A stretch of DNA of 64,000 nucleotides, taken from assembly GCF_958298935.1 (NCBI RefSeq), contig NC_084935.1, positions 382,001 through 446,000 on the forward strand. The letters run 5' to 3'. Under the pieces are notes generated by a model. It saw only the letters and a program-made list of their open reading frames with translations, was not told the DNA's origin and made no database searches. The translations under genes and the position numbers were made by a program. This document shows positions 21,876-33,400 of this stretch, piece by piece. The first letter of the stretch is position 1; every line of letters begins with the position of its first letter. The DNA is from Phragmites australis. Taxonomy: Eukaryota > Streptophyta > Magnoliopsida > Poales > Poaceae.

Positions 21876-24800
21876 AGTAATTAGCGGACAAGACCACATA
21901 ATTGTGCTGGTACTGCGAATTTTAGCACGGTTGCACGCGATGCACATGCAGGAAGCAGCGGCCGACAGTCTGAAGCCTGCTCCTCTTTTCTGTCCTTTTA
22001 TTCCTGCCTTGAATCGCGACAACATCTTGGATCATGTGGTGTATTCTTGCCTTGGACACTAATGGCTGCGTTTGATCCCTGTCTTCCCTCTGCCCAAATC
22101 CTCCTGCTCCTGACTCGGCCTGCGTTCCCCTTTTCTTTTCCTTGGCTGCCGATGCTTTCAGATGTTCTTCCACATCTCCTTGTTGCGTGGAAGCTTTAAT
22201 TTTCTTCTATTCCTATCCATTCCATGCTTCTTTTGTGCACTTGTGAATTTTCTACATGGTTGGAGATTGCTTGGGCTGTGTACCATGCAACAAGGACTTA
22301 ATTGATGCTGTTGCTTGGTGAGTGGTGTACCTAGCTCACTCTGCTGGATTATCCTTTCCCTTGAGATACCGCAAACTTCAGGCGTCTGTGTGTGTACATG
22401 CGCACTCATGGATGTACAAAGTTATATACTTTACCATTCCCAAAAATCTCTGATTGACGTGTATTTTTTTTTTTTTTGGGAATGGAATCTCTGATGGATA
22501 TAAATATATCAGAGTCCAAACCAAAACTCAGTCATCTGAATTGAATCAGGTGCTAAATTAGCAAGAGTGACTTTATTTGTTCCAACTAAACGGCAAGCAA
22601 CCCGGCTGGATGGTGAACGGCGCAAAGGCAACCAGGGGCATGTATATATCAGATCAGAGGTGGTTGGATTGGATAGCACTCGTTCACAAGTAGCAAGACT
22701 TAATAAATCTAATCTGAATAAAACACTCGTCACCTGAATTATATTCTTCGTCTGCACACGGTTGCAACTTATTAACACTTGCTATATGCCAACAGACCAC
22801 ATACCGTATACCAAGTTACCAACAGACTTGCACTACAAAATTCCTTTCGTGTGATGAAGTCCTCTGTTGCAAGAAGGAGCAGGACACATAAGCATGCTGC
22901 AAGCATGATTGCTTGTCGGCATAGCAATGGCATGCCGATGGAACAAGCAACAATGTTTGGTTTTGGTTGGGACTAATTCAGTCTACTTCCATTATCTTCT
23001 CCCGTGCGGTGCATGCAACTTAGCTTGTGGCTTCATCTTACATGGGCTCGATCGATCGGCAGCTAAATAGCATGGTGTTAATCTATGTTTAGTAAGAAAT
23101 AATATCGTGAGCGGCACGCATAAATATCCCATATTTTCTCTCGAATGATACGAAGATCTGCATGCAGGCGCAACATAGGATATGCATACCACTTGTCTAT
23201 AATAACGTGGATTATTTAAAAAATAGTCATGCATTCAGGATTAGACCGTGAACGACGAGGTAGCAGACAGATTTCATGCCGTCGCCGTCCGTGTTACTCT
23301 ACTGCTGATGACCATGGCTCATCGGCTTTGTCTCTTCTCTCGTTCTGCAGTTTTGGTCTTGTCTTCCTATATATATATATAGCTGAAACTAAAACATGTG
23401 TCCCATATGCATGCCAAGGAGATACATACATGCTTATAATTGTTGGAGGACGAAGGAGATATATTTGTGGTAGATAAATTAATCAATGGAATGGATTAGC
23501 CGTTTCTGATCAGGAAAAGCCAACTGAATAATTGACGGGGTGTTCTGAATAGTAGAAAACACTAGGGGTGAGCTGCTCGGAAGTATTGATCAATAGATTG
23601 AACTAGTGATTAACAAAAGAGAGATTACATTTGACATTAATTATATATTATTGCAGCAGTAACAGCATGTTGCTGAAAAATAATACTACAGGTTGATGCA
23701 GATTTCTTTTTGCCTGTGGCTTTTCATGTGAAGCTTTTTGCAGAGTTATTAACTCGTGAATGACTGGTCCAATTGAAGCTACACTAGTGTACCCTCGATC
23801 GATCATAGTGTACTTAACTTGCGTGCATCTGGCCGATCAGATGGTTGCTAGTGTTTATTACATGTGGAGGAAGATGGTCACCGTGAGTGAGGCCGGCTAA
23901 GATCACCACTGACTCACGGTTGCATATGATTGCACCAGTCACCTGCTGCTGCTACATGTGGTAGAGTTGGGTAGATTTTACTCCACGGGAACTGTATTGC
24001 GTCGCATCGCTTAGACTGTCCCCCGCTCGTGTATCTACTGGAGGAGTACGACCTGTAGCTACCTGCTACGTACGTACGTGCTGCAATAAAAAATTAAACA
24101 AGCTTCCACTTTTTGTTTCGCTCTTTACCTAGGATTGCAGCAAGGTTCTTGTCGGTCTAATCTCCCTGTTGCCTGTTACTTCCTCTTGCAATATACTCCT
24201 AGTATTTTGTTGGTACACAGAAGAAATGTAGGCCTGATCGATCAAACACGCACAAGCACATTTCAGTGGTGGTTGGTGCAAGCACGCTGGTGTCAGCTGT
24301 TCTTGTCAGCTGGTCTGGATGGGCCATCATAACATTGCATCCTCGGTCAGATATATCAATCGCGTAGAGTACTTCCATTAATTGTTTCATATCATAGACC
24401 GACCGACAAAAGTGAAATGGGAATACATGCATGCACGCCGAAATATTCGTGAGACCTCACAGTTGCGAGGATCTCCCTGGTTATTGTGGGTGGTTGTTAC
24501 CTAGCCATCCGGATTTGATTCTCATCTCCTACTTAGTGTGGGTCTCTAGTACCTCACAAGATGTGAACGAAATGATCTACATACACCTTCTAATGGTATT
24601 TTTCTTCAGAAAAAGTCTATTTTGCTTCCCTCAACTCTTACTCTAGTTTGTTTCTCTTTCTCAACCGCAAAACAGATATTATTGCTCTCTCAACTATCTA
24701 AACCGAGAATGTTTTTCCCCCTCGCACGGTTTTGACCCCGATTTTGTCCTACATGGTCTTAAGTGGTAGCGGCCCCCACATATCAAGCTAGTTTTTTACA

Positions 24801-25150
24801 TAAGTTGGTAGCCCTAGTCAGCAAATTGGAAAAAATTGTAACGGGTGCACTCATCAGCCCATATACTCTTCTCCCCCTATCTCTCTGTTGTTTCCCGATG
24901 AAGCTTATGGCTCGTTCACCAGTGGCAAGACGAAGCGAGATCTGGCTGCCGCTTGCCAGATCCATCAATGTAAGGCGAGCACAGACACAGTCGAGGCTCG
25001 CCTTGTCCTCTCGCCCCCCCCCCCCCCCTTCCTGTATCTGGTTTTGCAGTTGCGGGAGGAAAAATCAAACTGAGGCTACACTTATTCCTTTCCCTCTTAG
25101 CAATGTATGTATGTACTTGAGCTTGGGCAAAAGAAAGGGAAATACTGTAC
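21876..25150. other. Intergenic, no gene recognised
   Basis: AT-rich with scattered low-complexity runs: a T run (22464-22478), a TA repeat (about 23371-23382) and a C run (about 25015-25029). No coding exon or RNA gene is supported. The last few hundred bases may belong to the promoter of the kinase fragment. Confidence 0.45.
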
Positions 25151-25654
25151 TTTGGGACTGCTAGCCGTTAGGGCCCAAACAAAACAAATCAGCCCAACAA
25201 TTCCTTCCTTCCTTCCTTCCCCGACCCCGGGGATTCGAAATCCCGCCAGTGAGCTCCATCTCCTCCTCCATCGTCGGCGGCGGGACACAGCAAGCCAGGC
25301 CTCGCCCTCCTCCTCGTCTTCCTCGCTCTCTCTTGGTACTGGACTGGCGTGCAGTGCAGATTGATCCGTCTGGACTTGGATCGACCTCGTATTTGGTGGT
25401 AAGCAACCCTAGCTCGCTTGCTTGGGCGGACTGCTTGTTCTGACACCTGGTCTTGTTTGTTTCCAAATGGGATCCGAATTCCCCTTTCTCTACATTCAGT
25501 TGGTGGCGGATTCGTTTGCTGCGTGGTACCCTGCTGATTTAGTCTACCTTCATCTAATCCGTCCCCATGGTTCGATCAGGTTCCTGCTGGTCAGCGCGCA
25601 GGAAGGGTCAATCCGCCCCCAATTGCAACTAGGGTTTTGCGAGGAAGGAGCGTG

Positions 25655-25948
25655 ATGGGGATAGAAGATTACCATGTGACCGAGCTCGTCGGGGAGGGCT
25701 CCTTTGGGAAGGTCTACAAGGGTAGGCGCAAGTACACTCGCCAGGTTCACCTCATTTAGACCCCTCCTTAGTCCAGAGCCTACTGGATTTGGGGCGTCCG
25801 ATGATTAGATGAATCGATTTGTGTGCCTTGGTATCTAATAGAGTTTGTTTTCTTCTGCTTCGTTTTGATTCAGACTGTCGCCATGAAGTTCATTCTTAAG
25901 CCGGGGAAGACCGATAAGGATATACACAACCTTAGGCAGGAGATTGAG
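25655..25948 (+). pseudogene. FUSED/TIO-type kinase, first two coding exons only
   Basis: Exon 1 (25655-25744) starts [23 protein letters not shown], with the glycine loop GEGSFGKV of a protein kinase. Exon 2 (25874-25948) gives TVAMKFILKPGKTDKDIHNLRQEIE, with the VAMK lysine. The intron is GT-AG, and a GT donor (25949) follows exon 2. The sequence closely resembles the N-terminus of plant TWO-IN-ONE, the FUSED/STK36 homologue needed for cytokinesis. The next expected exons (alphaC-helix onward, catalytic HRD and DFG) are not found before Lon begins at 30.5 kb. Transposon sequence starts within about 0.7 kb. A GT-bearing leader near 25400 suggests the original 5' UTR intron is also present. 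The copy cannot encode an active kinase: it is a truncated duplicate or a gene cut by transposition. Confidence 0.75.
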
Positions 25949-26678
25949 GTAACTACTGCCTTTTGTCTATCTATACTTCAAATTGGGCCTGCTTGTTGTA
26001 GAAAAATTGGGACTGCTTAAGAAAAGCTATAGGATTCAAGCACGGTAGCTGTAGCGATTTCGTATGTGCTTGCAAGTGTATGCGAGGAAGGCCACTGGTA
26101 GTGTGAAATGTTGAGGGAAGTATCACTTGACCAATTTGTTGTGTGTGTGGGCATGGGTGCAGTGTGAGGGACACAGTTTCCCAAGTTTTTACTGAAACCC
26201 AACAAAGGCAAACAACAAATTTGATATTTCGTAGTGAAAGGTACACTGGATGAGTTCTTTTGTTTGGAAGAATTGATATTCATACTCATGAAGTTTTACA
26301 TTAGTTGCTACTTTGGTTGTAGGACCAAATAATAATAAATCCTCCTTCGTGTTCAGGGATCAATCCGCCGATGCAGAGAGAGCCTTGGATTTATAAATCT
26401 ATCGTGCCCTGTCGCATTTAATGTGTAACAGTCAGATTCTAAGGAGAGGGGATGAGTCAGACTCCGAAACCGATTTGCAATCACAAAAATCTGTGTATGG
26501 TACCTTCCGTGCCAGTGAATCGGAGATGACACCACCAGATCCGAGCAGCTCTTCCACCCTGCACCGCCTCTTTTCTCTCTATCGCGACCTCCCTCCCACA
26601 TCCGCCTCTTCTCTCTCTGCACCCCTTTCTTTTTCTTATTTTTATTTATTATATTATTTTATAGATACAAAATATATT

Positions 26679-28347
26679 GAGAAAAATTCTTTGTTTGTCA
26701 TCATATGATAATGTAATTTTTTATTTGTTATCCTATGAAATGAATTTTCTTATTTGTCACTGCTAATTTTAATTTCTTTCTCACCACTATCATCCATTTG
26801 ATTCATAGAAAAAACACTTTTACTTTTAGGGAGGAGGACGGCTGCCTCGAGCGTGGCCACCGGTAGCTAATTGAATTTTAGGACTCTTTAGAGGTTGAAT
26901 CTTAGAATGTGATGTACTAGAGATTTATAGATAATTTCTTTATGTTTTAATAGGTTTTTCGAATGCTAAATTTGGATAAATAGATCATGAAATATGAATT
27001 TCTGAAGTAGTGTTGTTTGCAGATTATTAGGGGAACCAAATGGTTACATTGTGACTATGATTAGACTTAGAAAAGGCTATAATTATTTTTTATGGTGAAA
27101 ACCAAAGTTGTAGAAAATTTTGTGTAGATATTTTTAGTGTGCTTATTTGTTGTGTTTCCCATTGTAGAAAAATAGTAAAATCTAAATTTCGAGCATTCAT
27201 GCATTTGTCTCCATGTACTCACGCACGCACGACCATCCAATACACATCCATCGTGCTATGCTCTTTATTGCTTTAATTTTGCAAGCACAACATGCATATA
27301 AACCACCACAAACCACACACGTGAGCAGGTCCCACTCCACATATCCTCCCCATCTAGATATTTCTCTCGTGAACCACCACAGCCACACCATATGAGCAAG
27401 CCCCACTCCACATTTCCTCCCCCATCTAGATCTCTCTCTCTTCGATTAGGAGCAGTCCTCCCCCATCCAGATATCTCCTCTTCGTTTGGGAATAACAATG
27501 CTCCTTCTCCATCCATATCTCTCTCTGATCGATAGAAAAGATCAGTGCTCTCTCTCTCTGCAAATGGATTCTACGAGTCATCCTGGATCATGGAGTAGAA
27601 GAGATAGGGGAGATGGAGGAGGAGGCGTCACCTCCACCGCTCCCCCTCCTCGCCCATACTCATAGGGCACTGTGGACCGAAGTGGCAATGATACTGAAGA
27701 TGGAGGGGGTGGGGAATGGCGTAGGTGGCATCGCTGTGGGGTTATCCTCGCTGCAAGACCTTGACCTCAGCAACAATCGTAACAGGATGTTGACAACCTC
27801 GCAATAGAAAAGGTAGGGCCAAGCTCAAGCTTCTCATGCATTGGACGGCCACGCTACGGCCGTTGTAAGTGTGGGAGATTTGGGAAACACCCAAAAAGGA
27901 AAGATGAAAATTCGTGTTGGGGTGGGTTGCCCAATATAGAAATTCATCCTTAATGCTTAAAGCATGCATGGCTGGGCTGTAGCACAGTCCAAAGAAAATA
28001 GATATAAATATAACATAGTGACTGGACTGTAGTAGATGTATTAGTGTTGTGGCTGTTTTTATAGTGCAATTTAGTTTAATATTCACAATACTATCTAACT
28101 AGAAACTATGGTATATTAAATACGGTTTTCTGTATATATGTGTGTTTGGGAAACAATGCATTTAACGTGTGTGTCCGAGGCCATCGTCATTCTCCCAAGG
28201 GCAAATGTGTTTGTTCAACGAGTCAAATGGACGACAATGGTGAGAAAGGAATAAAAATTAAAAGCAATGACAAATAAGAAAGTTCATTCCATGAGATAGC
28301 AAATAGAGAATTAACTTATCTTCTGATGACAAATAAAGAATTTTCTC
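26679..28347. mobile_element. Element with ~130-bp terminal inverted repeats, MULE-like
   Basis: The segment 26679-26806 aligns with the reverse complement of 28215-28347 (shared GAGAAAA..TTCTTTRTTTGTCATCA, TTCTTATTTGTCA, TTTCTCACCA and ATCCATTTGA-like blocks). The outer ends read GAGAAAA(A)TTC. The 1.4 kb interior has CCTCCCC-rich direct repeats (27330-27500) and a short GC-rich frame with LQDLDLSNNRN (27746-27778), reminiscent of a leucine-rich repeat. Long inverted arms with non-autonomous content suggest a Mutator-like or Pack-MULE element, but I find no convincing 9-bp target duplication and no transposase. Confidence 0.55.
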
Positions 28348-29234
28348 CTCCTTTTATGGTGCCAACCGCGAGAAAGGCAACTTTGTATAGGGTGTGAACG
28401 CTAGTTTATCTCGTCCATCTATCACTCTTACTTGATATCCATCTATTCGTTGATTCTCTTACGTATTTATAATTTTTTTTACCTACCATTCTAACACGAA
28501 TCTCAACACAAATGAATGATCCTAATAGTCCATACGGTCGCAATGGCTAGTGAAATTTTCAAATGCTCTACCTAATTAGTTGACGGCCGATCGTGTGGAT
28601 CCAAACTCACGGACAACCGAGCGTAAGCAGGCTGTGGCGACTGGCAATGGGTCCAATGAATATATGAAAGAGAAAATTTGTTAACTACCATTGCAAAGAA
28701 CTTGAGTTACAAAATACCATCTCAAAGCAATTTGAGTTGAGGAATACCATTGCCGTTACTTTTTCTATCAAATACAAACGCAAAGGAGTTTTAGGGAGAG
28801 AATTGATTCTAAAATGCCTCAGTTGCCCCTGCCCGTTTCTTTCTATCCCACAATATATCCTGATTCCTAAACCTAAACCACTGGCGCCACGCTCCCGAGC
28901 TCACCCCGCCGTCGCAGCCCCGAGCCCGAGGGATCGGGAGGATCACGCCGTGACGTCGGGAGGCTGAAGTAAAAAATGCTTATATCTAGGTGTTCTGACG
29001 TTGAGATGTGACCAAAATTCTAATGTGTTCCAAATCCATGTCCAAAGATTCATGTCCAACTATCGAGTTCATGCAGAAAATTGTCAGATCTCCAAATGAA
29101 CCACAAGGTTCCATGTTTTTAAAAGGATAACATTTTCAAATTAAATATACTTAGAATGAATACATATACAAATTCGAATCAAATATGTACTCGATACAAT
29201 CAATATCCTTAGTAACCTGCGTGATGCGAAGATA
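28348..29234. other. Intergenic, with a lone GAGAAAATT end at 28670
   Basis: GAGAAAATTTGTTAACTACCATTG at 28670 resembles the outer end of the inverted-repeat element to its left, but I see no partner copy. The frame at 28737-28967 has no recognisable domain. Confidence 0.4.
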
Positions 29235-29237
29235 TAA

Positions 29238-29598
29238 GAGCATCTCCAACCAAACCCTCTTCTCACCCCTATCCTATATTTGAGGAAAAATGATGAAAAT
29301 TGATCTCCAACCGACCCCTTTATTTGAGGAACCCTCAAATCTTCTCCCTCACCCCCTACATTTAGGGGCTCCTCATCCAACCCCTCATTTGGGAGGGAGG
29401 GGAGAGAGAGAGGAAGAGAGGGGAGAGAGAGGAGAGAGAGTTACCGGATATTAATAAAATAGAGGTGATTCGAATATATGTGGTCAAATATGAGGGGTCG
29501 GTTGAAATACGTTGAGAAATAGGAGATAAAATCTGGATGAGAAGCTCCTAAATAAGAGGAATAGGGGGTCAAATATAAGGGCTTAGTTGGAGATGCTC
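29238..29598. mobile_element. PIF/Harbinger (Tourist-like) MITE, 361 bp
   Basis: Terminal inverted repeats GAGCATCTCCAAC and GTTGGAGATGCTC, flanked by TAA on both sides (29235-29237, 29599-29601), the 3-bp target duplication of this superfamily. The interior is noncoding and purine-rich (AGAGAGAGG runs). Confidence 0.85.
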
Positions 29599-29601
29599 TA
29601 A

Positions 29602-30488
29602 GTCACTTTATACAAGTATACAATTACAATGCGAGTAACCACCCCAAATCGTAAGGCTCTGCGAGTGGAAAAGCATTGCATCCAATTACACTGGTAATGG
29701 AAAAGGAAAGAGTGAAGCCGCGATCAAATACACTGGTAATGGAAAAGGAACGAGTGAAAGCACGATCTGTTTGGTTTGAGCAAAGCAGGCAACGATATCA
29801 GGACTAGTTTCTCCCTCTGGTTCAACTCAAGCGATACAGCAGAATCTTTCGAGGGATACCGCACGGCGAAATTGTTGTGAAAACAAATTTTCGAAGCATT
29901 GATTTTGAATAAACATTACTCACAATAGACAGCATTCATCATATTTTATTCTCTCTCAGAAGCAAACGGATCTTTAAAAAGGTGACCACAAATCCCCATT
30001 ACAGGATCATCAGATGCATACGAATTCTCGAGTAGAAAAGATTAAAGAAGTAAAGCCAGAGTTCGCACCAAATAGCATATCACATTCCACACGAAAAGCA
30101 GATCCGATCGGATCACAGCACATTCCACGAAAAAAGACGCTACTTGGCCTTCGCTGGAGCTGGGTGACACAGTCGAGTGGGGACCGTGGGGAGACGACGA
30201 TGGTGTCCACAACCCATTACACCAGGGTGCGAGCTCCTGGATTGCGCATGTGTGGTATGTTAGTTCAGCACTTACATGCTCTCCTTTTCTTATTCGTAAT
30301 ACCACCTGAGCTATCTCGCTACAACCTCGGCAAAATTTTCTTAAATTCAATGTCTTCTGAGACAAAAAAGAAAAATTGTCATGATGTCAATTAAGCTAAC
30401 TCTTGATCTTGCTAACAATGGTCTGGCTGCAAACTTCTTTGGTATTCAGCCTTGTCCCAAGTCCTCAAACAATCTGGACACTTGAGCT
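29602..30488. other. Intergenic and Lon 3' UTR
   Basis: No separate gene is supported. The half nearest 30488 probably holds the 3' UTR of the Lon gene on the minus strand. Polyadenylation signals cannot be assigned with confidence. Confidence 0.4.
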
Positions 30489-33400
30489 TCAGCTGCTAGC
30501 TTGTTTCTGTCCCGCATCGCTCTGAAAAGCTAAATCATATATTTCACTGTATGTGTCAACAAAATGAACTTCGAGGCCTTCCTTCACATTAGGAGCAAGC
30601 TCATCGTAATCCCTTTTATTCGCTGACGGAAATATGAGTGTCTTGATTGCACTTCTTCTTGCAGCAATGGTCTTCTCTTTGACCTGTTACAGAAGCAAAC
30701 ATATTGCGCAAGGGTGAATGTCCAGTGTTCGTATGCATGAAATACTACAGAAAGTTCCTAATCATATCAATATCATCATGGCATGACTGATCATTTCAGT
30801 ATAGTACTATATATAGTTGGTTGCATTTGCGTAAACAATACAGGAAAATGTAAACACAAGCTTGAGTAGGGAACACATAGAAAACATACCCCTCCAATTG
30901 GGAGGATTCTGCCAGTTAACGTTACTTCACCAGTCATTGCGAGGTCCTTCTTGACAGGCTTTCCCATAGCTAAGGACAGCATTGATGTGATCATGGTACA
31001 TCCAGCACTAGGGCCATCCTTAGGGGTGGCCCCTGCAGGAACATGCAAGTGCAGCTTTGAGTTCGCAAAAAATAGATTATCTGGCTCTTTCTCTAGTAAT
31101 ATAGCTCTGCCAACTGTGTGCGCAATCTGAGCACTCTCTTTCATGACATCTCCAAGCTGTCCCGTCAGCACAAGTGCACCTTTCGCTTCGCCTTCCTCCA
31201 CTTTTGCTGTTTCAATGTATAAAGTAGAACCACCCATAGCAGTCCAAGCTAAACCCATGACCACTCCAACAGGAGTCTGCTCATATATACGCTCAGCCTG
31301 GAACACAGGTTTCCCAACAAAATCATCAAGGTTTGATGAATCAACCACTACCTTCTCAATTGCCTTGCCTACTGCCTCTTCTTTAGCTCCCTCTGTACCC
31401 TTGTTACCCTACAGAATACAGCAATCAGTAACTTTCGAACAATGTGACTTATAACCTTGTGATACATTATTGTTCCCAACTCATGAGTCCTGAGAAACAG
31501 ACTTATCTTTATAATTCACTAAGTCAGCTAATAGTCACATCCATGGTTTTTAGAAGCCAACATAATGGCAAGGGCACAGGGAACAACAGTAAAGTCCAGT
31601 CCAGTACTCTACAAAGTTATAATTGACTTAACCATCAATAGATTAAAGTCTGTTTCAATGTAGTTGATTTAGTTAACTCTTGGCCATCATTGATAGGTCA
31701 ACAAGGATACAGCGAGATAGCTATATATTTGACTTAACCATCAATAAATTCAAGTCTATTGACCCAGCTGCCTGCTAATTTAATAGCTCCCCTAGGCCAA
31801 GTGTAAGCGTTGTGCCAGACAGAAGAACAGATACCACATATTTCATTCGGTTTGCACATTAACAGGGGAGCACTAAGCTAAGAATCAATACTTTTGTTTA
31901 AAAGAAACATGATAAAATCAATGAATATTACACTACCTCAGATAAACTGGCTTCTTTGGAAGTTTCAGTTGGATGCACATCATGAACTACTGCTTCTTTC
32001 CTTAAATCCACTTCATTAGCTTCCTCAGAGGCAGGTTTAGTAATATTGTTGGCCAAGGAAGCGTCTTCTACAGCAGGATCCTTCAAATTCTCAACCTTCT
32101 CTGCAGCACTATCAGCAACAGTAGGTTCCTCGCTTGCTGTGACACTGAGAGCCTCTTGAACTGGCTCATTTGATACCCCTTGGCGAACTAGCTGTAGAGC
32201 TATCTACAAAGGGTAAAAAGGTAGTAAAGTATCTTGAAGGACTGAGTTATGATCATATTGAACCCGGCAAAAAAAGAAGATCATATTGAAGAGTGAAGGA
32301 TATGAATGGAGGTATTGACTCTTCAACCTAACAGTAGCCTTTCATTCAAATGACTTGAGATTGCTTGCACATTACCAACAATCAGCCAACATATACATGT
32401 CTTTTTTTTCTTCTTTTTGAGGACTATGCATATATTTGTTTTTTTCCCATTACCACGGCTACACCATTCCAGGGTGCCAAGGAATGATGACCAAAATAAA
32501 AAAGTTAAGTCTGTTTCAAATTTAGTATTGCTAGCAAATACTAATGTTAAACGCACTAGTAGCAAAATACAAGAATTGCTATCGGATAATCCAAACAAGA
32601 CAGGATTGTAGCTCTCCTTTCTTTATAGAGTAGTTAACTGCTCCTTTTCTTTTTGATACAAGCTAAAATTTATCGATAAATCATTATGCTGAAGTTATTT
32701 GCGCACCTTACGGTAAATTTTCTCAATCTGCTTTTGAAGGTTCCGCACTCCTGCTTCACGGCAGTAATTTTCGATAAGGGCAAGAAGAGCAGCATCTGTA
32801 ACTTCAACCTGTACATTTGTGGCTGACAGTTAAGTCGAAATTAACAATAAAATGAAATTACAAAGAAGAAGCAAGTTTATTGGGATATTTCACATATTGC
32901 TGAAACTCAGTTCCTGTATAAGTCAGGTGGTGCAGGTATATGGATATTATTAGTCTATTATTATGAAAGCGATTTCCAGGTCATTTATAGAAACAAACAG
33001 ACTAAGAATTTTTTATGATCCTTTCTCATGCATATAATATTAAATGATAGGAAGATTATAAGAAGGCTGTCCAAGATACCTGTTCCGGTTTAATGCCACA
33101 AGCCTCTCTAGTATTCTTCTCTAGATAGTCCTGAGCAATATGCATCTTCTCATCAGTTATATAACCAGCTATTGCAATGTTCTCCATCCTATCCAGTAAT
33201 GGATTTGGTATCATCTCAATAACATTTGCTGTGCAAACAAACAGAACCTAATTTTCATAAACAGAGTGTCAGAGGATGACTTACAATAATTAAGTTGAAT
33301 AGCCTAATCATTAGAATAAGAATATCATAAACAGAAAGTAGCATGACAGAGGTAGTGAAGCAGAACCAAACACAAATGGTCCAAACAACAGCATTACAAG

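Noticed and set aside
28370..28402. Possible Helitron end (CTAGT after a GC-rich stretch)
   Set aside because: No terminal hairpin of the expected type and no matching TC 5' end was found, so Helitron capture of the kinase exons is not supported.
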